A stretch of 64,000 nt of DNA from Clostridia bacterium. GTDB lineage: Bacteria; Bacillota; Clostridia; Christensenellales; CAG-138. Under the pieces are notes generated by a model. The model was not told the origin of the DNA. It ran no database searches and worked only from the letters and a program-made list of their open reading frames with translations. Each line of letters begins with the position of its first letter. The first letter of the stretch is position 1. The stretch covers positions 1 to 64,000 of the forward strand of contig JAFSLH010000025.1 in assembly GCA_017448545.1 (NCBI GenBank), read 5' to 3'. Both the position numbers and the translations under genes were made by a program. Below, in pieces: positions 9,097 through 17,628 of this stretch.

Positions 9097-9148
9097 GCGA
9101 ACGCGCGAAAAAACCGGCCGATTGCGCCGGGCGGATTTGCAAAAATGC

Positions 9149-9177
9149 GTGACAGGACGCCGGGAATGTGCTACAAT
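9149..9177 (+). promoter_or_regulatory. Promoter of the LURP-one-related gene
   Basis: GTGACA (9149-9154), 17 bp, TACAAT (9172-9177), with an upstream TGc giving an extended -10 box. It is divergent from the thyA promoter 50 bp away. Confidence 0.7.
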
Positions 9178-9231
9178 GGTACAAACCGGTTCGGGCGAAC
9201 CGGCAACTACGCACAGGAGGACTGTTCATTC

Positions 9232-9837
9232 ATGGGTGTTGATTCCAAATTCCACCGTTTCCACGAAGCGGGCCAAAAGGCCAACGTGAACAACGTGGCC
9301 GCGTTCGGCGAACCGGCGCGTTCGCTGTTCACTTCCTCGAAGATCGTTTCGCTGCACCATCGCATCGAAATCACCGACGAGAACGAGCAGGTCGTTTACC
9401 GGGCGACGACGAAGTTCCCGTCCCTGCACGACAAGACCGATATCACCGACGCCTCGGGCGCGCACGTCTCGCACATTCAGAAGAAGATTTTCACGCTGCA
9501 TGAGCGGCACTTCATCACGATGGCGGACGGGTTCGAATTTCAGATTTCGAACGAGCTGTTCCACCTGGTCAAGGATATCACGAACATTCCGGAGCTCGGC
9601 TGGCAGCTTCGCGGCAACATTCTCGGGCTGAACTTCGAACTGTACGACGCAAACGGCGCGATCATCGCCGTGATCGGGCAAAAGCTGTTCTCGATCCACG
9701 ACAAGTACTGCGTCGATCTCTATCAGCCGGAGCAGGAAAAGATCGTCGTGACGATCCTGATCACGCTGCAGCACATGATTCGCGACCGCGAGAACGCCGC
9801 AGCCGCCGCTTCCTCCTCGTCCTCGTCGAGCAATTAA
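9232..9837 (+). CDS. LURP-one-related (LOR / YxjI-like) family protein
   Basis: 201-aa protein. A beta-rich LOR core (about residues 30-185) shows the family's repeated strand pattern: KIVSLHHRIEI, KKIFTLHERHFI and GQKLFSIHDKYCV each begin a similar hairpin. The family shares the Tubby-like 12-stranded barrel and its bacterial function is unknown. Phospholipid or membrane association has been proposed for the fold. The C-terminus is a low-complexity Ala/Ser tail ending in eight serines. The ATG is chosen with AGGAGG 11 bp upstream. It is transcribed alone. Confidence 0.75.
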   Translation: MGVDSKFHRFHEAGQKANVNNVAAFGEPARSLFTSSKIVSLHHRIEITDENEQVVYRATTKFPSLHDKTDITDASGAHVSHIQKKIFTLHERHFITMADGFEFQISNELFHLVKDITNIPELGWQLRGNILGLNFELYDANGAIIAVIGQKLFSIHDKYCVDLYQPEQEKIVVTILITLQHMIRDRENAAAAASSSSSSSN

Positions 9838-9862
9838 AGACAGTGCTTACATCCTGAAGAAT

Positions 9863-9983
9863 CCGGCCCTACAATCCTCCCGTCGGGCTTCGCCCGACCT
9901 CCCTCCTTTACACAAGGAGGGCTTTGCCTCCCCTGTGTAAGGGGAGGTGGATCGGCGTTAGCCGAGACGGTAGGGTTGTACGG
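9863..9983. repeat. CCTCCC/GGAGGG repeat, complete copy
   Basis: Most complete copy. The left end CCGGCCCTACAATCCTCCCG is mirrored by GGTAGGGTTGTACGG at the right. Inside are a GTCGGGCTTCGCCCGAC hairpin, CTCCCTCCTTTACACAAGGA and GTGTAAGGGGAGG arms, and a GATCGGCGTTAGCC segment. The element is therefore a long imperfect inverted repeat, MITE-like in build. Confidence 0.75.
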
Positions 9984-10002
9984 CGCCGCTCACATTCTTC
10001 CT

Positions 10003-10187
10003 TGCACATCCAACTTTACAACCCCACCCGGTGACTGCGTCATCGACCTCACCTTACACAGGGGAGGCCTTACAACCACACCGATCCGCCTGCAGCGTGC
10101 TGACAGCGGTCATCAAAGATTCTGCTTTCTCTCCCACCGGGAGCGCAGAATCTTTGTCCCCTTACACAGGGGAGGCATACGGCGAAG
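10003..10187. repeat. Degenerate tandem copies of the CCTCCC/GGAGGG repeat
   Basis: Two partial units in a row, each ending in TTACACAGGGGAGGC. The second carries the variable insert ATCCGCCTGCAGCGTGCTGA plus a GATTCTGC/GCAGAATC hairpin that reappears near 21310-21380. No gene is seen in 9838-10197. Confidence 0.6.
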
Positions 10188-10197
10188 TCAATTCACA

Positions 10198-10232
10198 GAA
10201 AAGAGAGTGTCCGATGGTCCGGGCACTCTCTT
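10198..10232 (-). terminator. Terminator of leuS
   Basis: On the minus strand the stem AAGAGAGTGcCC/GGaCACTCTCTT (10201-10232) is followed by TTCT. It lies 14 bp past the leuS stop codon. Confidence 0.75.
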
Positions 10233-10245
10233 GGTTTCCTCTGCT

Positions 10246-12654
10246 TTACGCGACGACGATATTCACGATGTTCTTGACGACGATGACCTTGCGGATCGTT
10301 TTGCCGGCGAGATAGGGCTGCACGTCCGCGGCGGCCCTGGCGGCCTGTTCGATCGCGGCTTTGTCCGCGTCGGCCGGGAGCGGGATGCGCGCGCGAATCT
10401 TGCCGTTGACCTGCACGCCGTACTCGACCTCCTGCACCGCAAGCGCGGCTTCGTCGTACGTCGGCCACGGGGCGTGGTGGAGCTGCTCAGGATAGCCGAG
10501 CTGCTCGTTCATTTCCTCGGTCATGTGCGGCGCAAACGGGTACAGCAGCTGCAGCAGCGTGTGCAGTTCGTCCTTCGTGACGCTGCCCTTGGCATAGAAG
10601 TCGTTGACGAGCGACATCATCGCGGCGATCGCCGTATTGAACTTCATGTGCTCGATATCGTCGGAGACCTTCTTGATGCAGGCATGGACGGCGCTGCGCT
10701 GCTTGAGGTCGGTATCGCCCTCGCCCTCGACCATATCCATGAGGCGCCATACACGATCCAAAAACCGCTTGCAGCCGTTCGCGCTCTGGTCGTTCCACGG
10801 CGTCGCCGCCATGTAGTCGCCCATGAACATGACGTAGGTGCGCAGCGTGTCCGCGCCGAACCGCTCGATCACGTCGATCGGATCGACGACGTTGCCCTTG
10901 GACTTGCTCATCTTGTCGCCGTCCGGGCCGAGAATCAGGCCCTGATACGTGCGCTTGGCGTACGGCTCCGGCGTGTTGACCTCGCCGATGTCGTACAGGA
11001 AATGGTGCCAGAACCGCGAATACAGCAGATGGCGCGTGACGTGCTCCATGCCGCCGTTGTACCAGTCGACCGGCATCCAGTACGCCATCTTCTCCGGGTC
11101 GCAGAACCGCTCCGCATTGTGCGGATCGATAAAGCGCAGGTAGTACCAGCTCGACCCGGCCCACTGCGGCATCGTATCGGTTTCGCGCTTCGCCGCGCCG
11201 CCGCACTTGGGGCAAGTGCAGTTCACGAACGACTCGATCCGCGCGAGCGGCGACTGACCGTCGGTGCCCGGTTCGAAGTTCTCAACGTCCGGCAGCGTCA
11301 GCGGCAGTTCGTCATACGGCACGCCGACCGTTCCGCAGACGGGGCAATGGATCAGCGGGATCGGCTCGCCCCAATAGCGCTGGCGGTTGAACGCCCAGTC
11401 CTTCATCTTATACTGCACGCCCTTATGCCCGATCCCCTTCTTTGCGAGGAACTCGAGCATCGCCGCGATGGAATCCTTCTTGTTGTCGTAGGCGTTCAAA
11501 AAGTCCGAATTGATCATCTGCCCGTTGCCGGTATACGCTTCCTTCGAAACGTCGCCGCCCGCGATGACCGGCAGAATTTCGACGCCGAACTTTTGCGCAA
11601 ACTCCCAGTCGCGCTGATCGTGCGCGGGAACGGCCATGATCGCGCCCGTGCCGTAGCCCATCATGACGTAATCGGCGAGGAACACCGGAATCTCTTTCCC
11701 GTTGACCGGATTGATCGCCGTGAAGCCCTCGAGCCGCACGCCGGTCTTGTCCTTGACGAGCTGCGTCCGCTCGAACTCGGTCTTTTTCGCACATTCGGCG
11801 CGGTACGCTTCGACCGCATCCCAATTCGCAATCCGATCGCGGTACTGATCGAGCAGCGGATGCTCCGGCGCCATGACCATGAACGTCACGCCGAACAGCG
11901 TGTCGCAGCGGGTCGTATAGATTTCGAGCGTTTCGGGAATCTCCTTGATTCTGAACTCCACGAACGCGCCGACGGACTTGCCGATCCAGTCGATTTCCTG
12001 CTGCTTGATCGAATCGGGATAGTCGACGTCGTTCAGCCCGTCGAGCAGCTTATCGGCGTACGCCGTGATCTTCAGGTACCAGACGTCTTTCGGAAGCTGC
12101 ACGACGTCGCTGTGGCAGATATCGCACTTGCCGCCCTGCGAATCCTCGTTGGACAGGACGACCTTGCAGTGCGGGCAGTAATTGACCTGCGTTTTCGCGC
12201 GGAACACGAGCCCGTGATCGAACAGCTTGCGGAAAATCCACTGCGTCCAGCGGTAATACTCCGGCAGGGACGTCGCGATCTCGCGATCCCAGTCGAACGA
12301 ATAGCCGACGCGGCGCATCTGCTCCTTGAAATGCTCGATGTTCGCGGTCGTGATCACATGCGGATGCGTATTCGTCTTGATCGCGTAGTTTTCCGCGGGC
12401 AGGCCGAACGAATCGAAGCCCATCGGGAACAGGACGTTATAGCCCTGCATGCGGCGCTTGCGCGCGATGACCTCGAGGCTCGTATACGCCTTGATGTGCC
12501 CGACGTGCATGCCCGCGCCGGACGGGTACGGGAACTCGACCAGGCCGTAAAACTTCGGCTTGTCGGTCGTTTCCTCGGCGGCAAAGCAGCGCTGCTCCGC
12601 CCATTTCTGTTGCCATTTCTGCTCGATTGCGGCAAAATCGTATCGTTCCGCCAT
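10246..12654 (-). CDS. leuS: Leucyl-tRNA synthetase
   Basis: Charges tRNA-Leu with leucine. The 802-aa class I synthetase has the HIGH-type signature HVGH at residues 50-53, Cys-rich zinc modules (CPHCKVV...CDIC and CPVCGTVG), the CP1 editing domain in the middle, and the KMSKS loop near residue 581. The C-terminal tail KTIRKVIVVKNIVNIVVA is typical of bacterial LeuS. The start at MAERYDFAAI is chosen for the GGAAG ribosome site; upstream in-frame codons lack one. It is a monocistronic unit on the minus strand with its own terminator. Confidence 0.96.
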   Translation of the reverse strand: MAERYDFAAIEQKWQQKWAEQRCFAAEETTDKPKFYGLVEFPYPSGAGMHVGHIKAYTSLEVIARKRRMQGYNVLFPMGFDSFGLPAENYAIKTNTHPHVITTANIEHFKEQMRRVGYSFDWDREIATSLPEYYRWTQWIFRKLFDHGLVFRAKTQVNYCPHCKVVLSNEDSQGGKCDICHSDVVQLPKDVWYLKITAYADKLLDGLNDVDYPDSIKQQEIDWIGKSVGAFVEFRIKEIPETLEIYTTRCDTLFGVTFMVMAPEHPLLDQYRDRIANWDAVEAYRAECAKKTEFERTQLVKDKTGVRLEGFTAINPVNGKEIPVFLADYVMMGYGTGAIMAVPAHDQRDWEFAQKFGVEILPVIAGGDVSKEAYTGNGQMINSDFLNAYDNKKDSIAAMLEFLAKKGIGHKGVQYKMKDWAFNRQRYWGEPIPLIHCPVCGTVGVPYDELPLTLPDVENFEPGTDGQSPLARIESFVNCTCPKCGGAAKRETDTMPQWAGSSWYYLRFIDPHNAERFCDPEKMAYWMPVDWYNGGMEHVTRHLLYSRFWHHFLYDIGEVNTPEPYAKRTYQGLILGPDGDKMSKSKGNVVDPIDVIERFGADTLRTYVMFMGDYMAATPWNDQSANGCKRFLDRVWRLMDMVEGEGDTDLKQRSAVHACIKKVSDDIEHMKFNTAIAAMMSLVNDFYAKGSVTKDELHTLLQLLYPFAPHMTEEMNEQLGYPEQLHHAPWPTYDEAALAVQEVEYGVQVNGKIRARIPLPADADKAAIEQAARAAADVQPYLAGKTIRKVIVVKNIVNIVVA

Positions 12655-12729
12655 ACCTGTCTTCCTTTCCCTGTTTGCCCCTTGCAATGTGGTTTTACTT
12701 TAACTTTTTCGGCGGCTTTTGTCAACCGC

Positions 12730-12758
12730 TTTACAAGAATTTGGGTTTATGATATAGT
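12730..12758 (+). promoter_or_regulatory. Promoter of lgt-capA
   Basis: TTTACA (12730-12735), 17 bp, TATAGT (12753-12758), about 50 bp before the lgt ATG. Confidence 0.55.
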
Positions 12759-12809
12759 AATATGAAAATTTGCCGGATCGGCGTCTTTCTCGGAAAGGAG
12801 TTTCTTCTC

Positions 12810-13823
12810 ATGATCGGAGAATACCTGTTTCATATCGGCTCGTTCGGCGTTCCGTCGATGGGCTTCTGCATTCTGGTCGGAACGATCCTCGCGATGTTCC
12901 TCTGCTACTACGCAAAGCGGTTCAGCAGCCTCGACTGGAACGACGAAATCCTGGACGGCGTGATCTGGGCCGTCATCGGCGGCTTCATCGGCATGAAGGT
13001 TCTGTACTGGATCGTCACGCCCGACGAATTCCTCGCCGTGTTCCGCGATTTTTCCTGGAAGCGGCTGCTCAGCCTGATCACCAGCGGCATGGTCTTTTAC
13101 GGCGGACTCGTCGGCGGCGTCGCGGGCTTGTTGCTGCTCTGCCGCAAGAGGAAGCGCAATTTCTTCACGTTTGCGGACCTGATCCTGCCGTGCTTCTGCG
13201 TCGCGCACGCGGGGGGCCGGATCGGCTGTTTGCTCGTCGGCTGCTGCTACGGCGTGGCGGAGGGACAAAGCTGCTTCGGCGGGCTCTGCACCTATCACGG
13301 CGCGCTTGCCGTCCGGTATCTGAACGGCACGATGCGGCTGCCCGTGCCGCTGCTCGAGGCGATCTTCCTGCTGCTGCTCGCGGGGCTGCTGCTGTTCCTT
13401 CTGAAGATCAACAAGCACCGCGGCACGGTCACCGGCTGGTACCTCGTCCTGTACGCGATCTGGCGGTTCTTCATTGAATATTTCCGCGGCGACGAAGTGC
13501 GCGGCATCTACGGCGTGTTCTCGACCTCGCAGTGGATCAGCATCGCGATCCTGGCCGCCGGCGTCGTGATTCTTGTGCTCTCGCGCAAGTGGCCGAAGGA
13601 CGAACCGATCCGTGAGTTTGCGGAGGACGATCTCGTCGTGCCGCCGGAAGAGCCCGAACCGATGCCGGAGCAGGAAATGCCCGAAGAACCGGACGAAGTC
13701 GCCGAGACGGAAGACGTCGCCGCCGTGGAGGAAGTCGCGGAAACGGCCGATGCAGGCGAAGAAATCGCTGCTCCCGACGCAGCGCCTGCGTCGGACGACG
13801 GAGCCGGGGACAGCGCAGAATGA
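12810..13823 (+). CDS. lgt: Prolipoprotein diacylglyceryl transferase Lgt with acidic tail
   Basis: Transfers diacylglycerol from phosphatidylglycerol to the lipobox Cys of prolipoproteins at the membrane. The protein is 337 aa with about seven hydrophobic helices. The Lgt signature appears as HAGGRIGCLLVGCCYG, with Cys where enterobacterial Lgt has Asn/Glu, as in many clostridial forms. YRFFIEYFRGDE-type residues follow. The last 70 or so residues form a Glu/Pro/Ala-rich acidic tail absent from most Lgt proteins. The ATG at 12810 is chosen because AAGGAG sits 9 bp upstream; an earlier ATG adds 16 residues without a ribosome site. It overlaps capA by ATGA. Confidence 0.9.
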   Translation: MIGEYLFHIGSFGVPSMGFCILVGTILAMFLCYYAKRFSSLDWNDEILDGVIWAVIGGFIGMKVLYWIVTPDEFLAVFRDFSWKRLLSLITSGMVFYGGLVGGVAGLLLLCRKRKRNFFTFADLILPCFCVAHAGGRIGCLLVGCCYGVAEGQSCFGGLCTYHGALAVRYLNGTMRLPVPLLEAIFLLLLAGLLLFLLKINKHRGTVTGWYLVLYAIWRFFIEYFRGDEVRGIYGVFSTSQWISIAILAAGVVILVLSRKWPKDEPIREFAEDDLVVPPEEPEPMPEQEMPEEPDEVAETEDVAAVEEVAETADAGEEIAAPDAAPASDDGAGDSAE

Positions 13824-15193
13824 AACGGTTTCGGACGGCAGCTTTGCTGCTTGCACTCCTGACCGTCGCGTGCGTTGTGCCGACGGCGCTCCTTCCGCAG
13901 CCGACCGAAGCGCCGACCGCCGAGCCGACCGCGCCGCCGACGGAACCGCCCGTTTTGATTGCGGACGTCACGCTTGCGCCGACGCCCGAGCCGACGGCGA
14001 CGCCGACCCCGGAGCCGACCGCAACGCCGGAGCCGACCGCAACGCCAAAGCCCACGCCCGAACCGACGCCGACGCCGGAGCCGACGCCGATGGTCGCAAC
14101 AATCGGCGCGGTCGGCGACATTATGGTTCCGAGCGGCATCGTTTCGGACGTGAAGCGTTCGGCCGACAACTATGATTTCTCCCGCCTGTTCGCGCCGGTC
14201 AGCGATCTGTTTCATTCCGTGGACTTCATGTGCGCGAACCTCGAAGCGCCGCTGGCGGGCGCGCAGGCGAAGTACAGCGTACAGGCCGCGAGCGGCGAAA
14301 TTCCGCGGTTCAATTCGCCGGATTCGATTCTGGACGCCCTGCGGGACGCGGGCGTGGACCTCTTGACGACCGCGAACAATCACATGCTTGACAAGGAGCT
14401 GGACGGGCTTCTGCGCACGACGCAGACGATCCGCGACGCGGGCTTTTATCAGACCGGCTCGTACCTCGATGCGGAGGACCGCAAGTCCGTCTGCGTGGTC
14501 GACATCAACGGGATTCGCGTCGGGTTCATCGCCGAAACGCGGCTGATGAACGAGCGCACGAAGCATATTTCGGCGGACGCGCTGCCGATCCACGTCGGCA
14601 TGCTGGTCGACGGTACGGAGCTTTCGAAAGACGTGCCGGACGACATTGCGCGGTGCCGGGAAGCGGGCGCGGAATTCATCATCCTGTTCCCGCACTGGGA
14701 CTATGAAAACGACAACCCGCCGGACAAGCAGACGCAGCGGTACGCACAGCTGCTGCTCGAAGCCGGTGTGGACGCGATCGTCGGTTCGCACCCGCACAAC
14801 ATCAAGCGGACCGAGTACATGACCGTTTCGCGCGACGGCGGGGACTACACCGGCCTCGTCGCCTACTCGCTCGGAAACTTCACGGCCAATCAGGATACGC
14901 CGCGCTCGACCGGCCTGTTTCTGAAGCTGACGCTGACGAAGGACCTCGTGACCGGCGAAGTGACGCTGACCGACGCCGCGTACCTGCCGACGCTCGTGAT
15001 GCGCCGCGACATCGACGCGCAGCGCTTTGCGGTCTTCCCCGCCTATGCGGAGCGTGACTTTGTGCCGGGCGACCCGTCGAACGCCGAATGGAAGCGGATC
15101 GGCAACGCCCGCGCCTTTGCGATCGGGATCGTCGGCGAGCCGGACGGCGTGCGCGTGATGGAAGCGCCGGAAGGGGCTGCCGCGGGAGAGTAA
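13820..15193 (+). CDS. CapA-family (poly-gamma-glutamate synthesis type) calcineurin-like protein
   Basis: 457-aa exported protein. An N-terminal hydrophobic segment ends in TVAC, a weak lipobox, followed by a long Thr/Pro/Glu spacer (about residues 28-90) that spans the wall. The PGA_cap metallophosphoesterase fold follows, with GDIM, NLEAPL, TANNHMLD, FPHWD, GSHPHNI and YSLGNF motifs in order. HWD replaces the usual HWG. CapA proteins are linked to poly-glutamate capsules, but no capB/capC lies nearby, so an envelope hydrolase role is equally possible. It is translationally coupled to lgt by ATGA. If lipidated, it would be a substrate of its neighbour. Confidence 0.85.
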   Translation: MKRFRTAALLLALLTVACVVPTALLPQPTEAPTAEPTAPPTEPPVLIADVTLAPTPEPTATPTPEPTATPEPTATPKPTPEPTPTPEPTPMVATIGAVGDIMVPSGIVSDVKRSADNYDFSRLFAPVSDLFHSVDFMCANLEAPLAGAQAKYSVQAASGEIPRFNSPDSILDALRDAGVDLLTTANNHMLDKELDGLLRTTQTIRDAGFYQTGSYLDAEDRKSVCVVDINGIRVGFIAETRLMNERTKHISADALPIHVGMLVDGTELSKDVPDDIARCREAGAEFIILFPHWDYENDNPPDKQTQRYAQLLLEAGVDAIVGSHPHNIKRTEYMTVSRDGGDYTGLVAYSLGNFTANQDTPRSTGLFLKLTLTKDLVTGEVTLTDAAYLPTLVMRRDIDAQRFAVFPAYAERDFVPGDPSNAEWKRIGNARAFAIGIVGEPDGVRVMEAPEGAAAGE

Positions 15194-15212
15194 AGCAAAT
15201 TGAATACCCAAT

Positions 15213-15240
15213 CGGAGGGAGAACATCCCTCCGTTTTTTT
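15213..15240 (+). terminator. Terminator of lgt-capA
   Basis: CGGAGGGA (15213-15220), a 5-nt loop, TCCCTCCG (15226-15233), then seven T residues. Confidence 0.92.
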
Positions 15241-15263
15241 GTCCGGCAATCTTCCCTGCGCAT

Positions 15264-15322
15264 CCGACCCTACAATCCTCCCGATCGCTTCGCGATCCTC
15301 CCTCCTTTACACAAGGAGGGCT
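15264..15322. repeat. CCTCCC/GGAGGG intergenic repeat, short copy
   Basis: Near-identical to the copy at 7942: CCGACCCTACAATCCTCCCG, a GATCGCTTCGCGATC hairpin, and a CTTTACACAAGGAGGGCT end. Confidence 0.8.
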
Positions 15323-15359
15323 GTTTTGTAAAAACGAGTTAAAAACTTGCAAAAAGCAC

Positions 15360-15388
15360 TTTACAACTTTAGCGTGCTAAAGTATAAT
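15360..15388 (+). promoter_or_regulatory. Importer promoter with palindromic operator in its spacer
   Basis: TTTACA (15360-15365), 17 bp, TATAAT (15383-15388). The spacer is filled by a perfect inverted repeat ACTTTAGC-GT-GCTAAAGT (15366-15383). A protein bound there would block RNA polymerase. The operon's last gene encodes a TrpR/YerC-type DNA-binding protein, an obvious candidate ligand (inference). Confidence 0.75.
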
Positions 15389-15421
15389 GCGGCCATACCA
15401 ATTCCACGGAGGACAAAAACC

Positions 15422-16189
15422 ATGAAAAAACGGATCATTTGCCTGTTGGCGGCATTGCTGCTTGTGAGCGCGGCGTTCGGCTGCGCGGGAAAGGCCGCAT
15501 CGACCGATTCGGCGAAAATCAAGGCGAAGGGCAAGCTGGTCGTCGGCATTACCGATTTTGAACCGATGGACTACCTCGACGAGAACGGCAACTGGATCGG
15601 CTTCGACGCGGACCTTGCGGTCGAGTTTGCGAAGAGTCTCGGCGTACAGGCGGAATTCACCGTAATCGACTGGGACAGCAAGACGATGGAACTCGACGCG
15701 GGCAACATCGACTGCGTCTGGAACGGCATGACGCTGACGGACGGCGTCAAGGCGGCGATGGAGACGAGCAAGCCGTACTGCGGCAACGCGCAGGTCATCG
15801 TCACGACGGCGGACAAGGCGGCCGCGTTCCATAACGGCGCCGCGACGTTTGCGGTCGAAGCCGGTTCGGCGGGCGAAGAAGTCGCCAAGGAAAAAGGTTG
15901 GAACGTTGTGGCGGTGCAGTCGCAGGGCGACGCGCTGCTGGAGGTCGCTTCCGGCACGAGCGACGCGTGCATCATCGACCGGCTCATGGCCCGCGCGATG
16001 ACCGGCGAAGGCACGAGCTATCCGGACCTCGTCATTACCGAAGCGCTGAACGAGGAGGAATACGGCGTCGGCTTCCGCAAGGGGTCCGACCTCGCGGCGA
16101 TGCTGGATACGTTCCTCGACGGCAAATATGCGGACGGCAGCCTGGCGGCGCTCGCCCAGAAATACGACGTAGACCTGCTCGCCCGGTAA
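15422..16189 (+). CDS. Polar amino-acid ABC transporter, substrate-binding lipoprotein
   Basis: 255-aa family 3 extracellular solute-binding protein. A lipoprotein signal has its lipobox at AAFGC (Cys about 20). Mature domains begin KGKLVVGITDFEPMDYLDENG and GFDADLAVEFAKSLG, typical of binding proteins for glutamine, histidine, arginine or cystine-type amino acids. The motif that follows is IDCVWNGMTLTD. It has a GGAGGAC ribosome site. It is the first gene of a four-gene operon with permease, ATPase and regulator. Exact substrate cannot be assigned from the sequence. Confidence 0.9.
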   Translation: MKKRIICLLAALLLVSAAFGCAGKAASTDSAKIKAKGKLVVGITDFEPMDYLDENGNWIGFDADLAVEFAKSLGVQAEFTVIDWDSKTMELDAGNIDCVWNGMTLTDGVKAAMETSKPYCGNAQVIVTTADKAAAFHNGAATFAVEAGSAGEEVAKEKGWNVVAVQSQGDALLEVASGTSDACIIDRLMARAMTGEGTSYPDLVITEALNEEEYGVGFRKGSDLAAMLDTFLDGKYADGSLAALAQKYDVDLLAR

Positions 16190-16194
16190 CGGTT

Positions 16195-16854
16195 ATGCTC
16201 GGCGAAGTCCTTGTTTCGCTCGGAAACGGTTTTCTGCAGTCGCTCGAGCTGTTCGGGCTGACGCTGCTCGGCGGACTCCCGCTCGGACTGATCATTGCGT
16301 TCGGTTCGATGTCGAAGTTCAAGCCGCTGCAGACGGCGGTGCGCGGGATCGTCTGGGTCGTCCGCGGCACGCCGCTGATGCTGCAGCTGATCGTGATCTA
16401 TTACGGTCCCGGACTGCTCGCCAAGGGCAGCAATTTCTGGGGCGGCGGTTCCGGCGGCCGAATGACGGCCGCCGCCGTTGCGTTCATTGTGAACTATGCG
16501 TGCTACTTTTCGGAGATCTATCGCGGCGGCATCGAGAGCATCCCCCGCGGGCAGATCGAGGCGGGGCGCGTGCTCGGCATGTCGAACGGGCAAATCTTCT
16601 TCCGGATTCAGCTCAAGCAGGTCTATAAGCGCATCCTGCCGCCGATCGGCAACGAAGTCATTACGCTCGTGAAGGATACGTGCCTGGCGCGCATCATTGC
16701 GATCTACGAGCTGACCTATGCGGGACAGGCGTACATCAAGTCGGACGGTCTCATCTGGCCGCTGCTGATGACCGGCGCGTTCTACCTGCTGTTCTCCGGC
16801 CTGCTTTCGTGGCTGTTGAAGCGCGGCGAGAAGCGGCTCGCGTATTTTGAGTGA
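16195..16854 (+). CDS. Polar amino-acid ABC transporter permease
   Basis: 219-aa membrane subunit of the His/Glu/Gln/Arg/opine (HEQRO) type. It has about five helices and the EAA loop IEAGRVLGMSNGQIFFRI, which docks on the ATPase. The segment IIAIYELTYAGQ late in the protein is also typical. The start ATG follows the binding-protein stop by 5 bp. A much longer reading frame upstream in the same phase is a shadow of the binding-protein gene and was discarded. Confidence 0.92.
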   Translation: MLGEVLVSLGNGFLQSLELFGLTLLGGLPLGLIIAFGSMSKFKPLQTAVRGIVWVVRGTPLMLQLIVIYYGPGLLAKGSNFWGGGSGGRMTAAAVAFIVNYACYFSEIYRGGIESIPRGQIEAGRVLGMSNGQIFFRIQLKQVYKRILPPIGNEVITLVKDTCLARIIAIYELTYAGQAYIKSDGLIWPLLMTGAFYLLFSGLLSWLLKRGEKRLAYFE

Positions 16855-16863
16855 GGTGCGACG

Positions 16864-17604
16864 ATGGCATATCTGGAAATGGAACGACTCGGCAAGCGGT
16901 TCGGTACGACGGAAGTGCTGCGCGACGTGACACTTTCTTTGGACAAGGGGCAGATCCTGACCGTAATCGGGCCGTCCGGCGAAGGGAAAACGACGTTTTT
17001 GCGCTGTCTGAACCTTTTGGAAACACCGGACACGGGGATCGTCCGGCTGAACGGGGAACTGCTGTATGACGCGTCCGCGATCGACCGCGAAGCGCAAAGG
17101 CGCGTGCATCGCGCGTTCGGATTCGTGTTTCAGGCGTTTCATCTGTTCCCGCAGTACACGGTGCTCGAGAACGTGATGCTCGCGCCGACGATCGTCAAGC
17201 GTGAGCCGAAGGAGCCGCTGAAAGCGCGGAGCATGGCGCTGCTCGAGAAGGTCGGGCTTGCACAGCTTTGGAACCGCTACCCGATCACGCTTTCGGGCGG
17301 GCAGCAGCAGCGCGCGGCGATCGCGCGGGCGCTTGCGATGGAGCCGGAGGTGCTCTGCTTTGACGAGCCGACGAGCGCGCTCGACCCGGAGCTGACGCAG
17401 GAAGTGCTGAAGGTAATCCGGCTTTTGAAGGACGAGGGACGGACGATGATCGTCGTCACGCATGAAATGGCCTTTGCGCGCGACGCTTCCGACGTGATTC
17501 TGTTCCTGAAGAACAACACGATCGGGGAAATCGGAACGCCGGACGAGCTGTTCGGCGCGCCGAAAACGGAAGCGCTGAAGCGGTTTTTGCTGCAGGCGGA
17601 CTGA
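16864..17604 (+). CDS. Polar amino-acid ABC transporter ATP-binding protein
   Basis: 246-aa GlnQ/HisP-like ATPase. Walker A reads GPSGEGKTT, with Glu where most family members have Ser or Cys. Signature LSGGQQQRAAIARA, Walker B VLCFDEPTSALD and H-loop VVTHEM are intact. It follows the permease by 9 bp with a GAGGTG ribosome site. It energises import of the amino acid bound by the first gene's product. Confidence 0.93.
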   Translation: MAYLEMERLGKRFGTTEVLRDVTLSLDKGQILTVIGPSGEGKTTFLRCLNLLETPDTGIVRLNGELLYDASAIDREAQRRVHRAFGFVFQAFHLFPQYTVLENVMLAPTIVKREPKEPLKARSMALLEKVGLAQLWNRYPITLSGGQQQRAAIARALAMEPEVLCFDEPTSALDPELTQEVLKVIRLLKDEGRTMIVVTHEMAFARDASDVILFLKNNTIGEIGTPDELFGAPKTEALKRFLLQAD

Positions 17605-17628
17605 ATAGGGAAACGGGGGAAATCGAAC

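Noticed and set aside
9976-12765. A 929-codon open frame on the plus strand opposite leuS
   Set aside because: Shadow of leuS; it starts inside intergenic repeats and has no family features.
13820-14100. TPEPT repeats of the CapA-like protein as a special system
   Set aside because: Thr/Pro/Glu linkers recur in several exported proteins here and are ordinary wall-spanning spacers.
15898-16190. Long N-terminal extension of the amino-acid permease
   Set aside because: It is the out-of-frame shadow of the binding-protein gene; the real start is at 16195.
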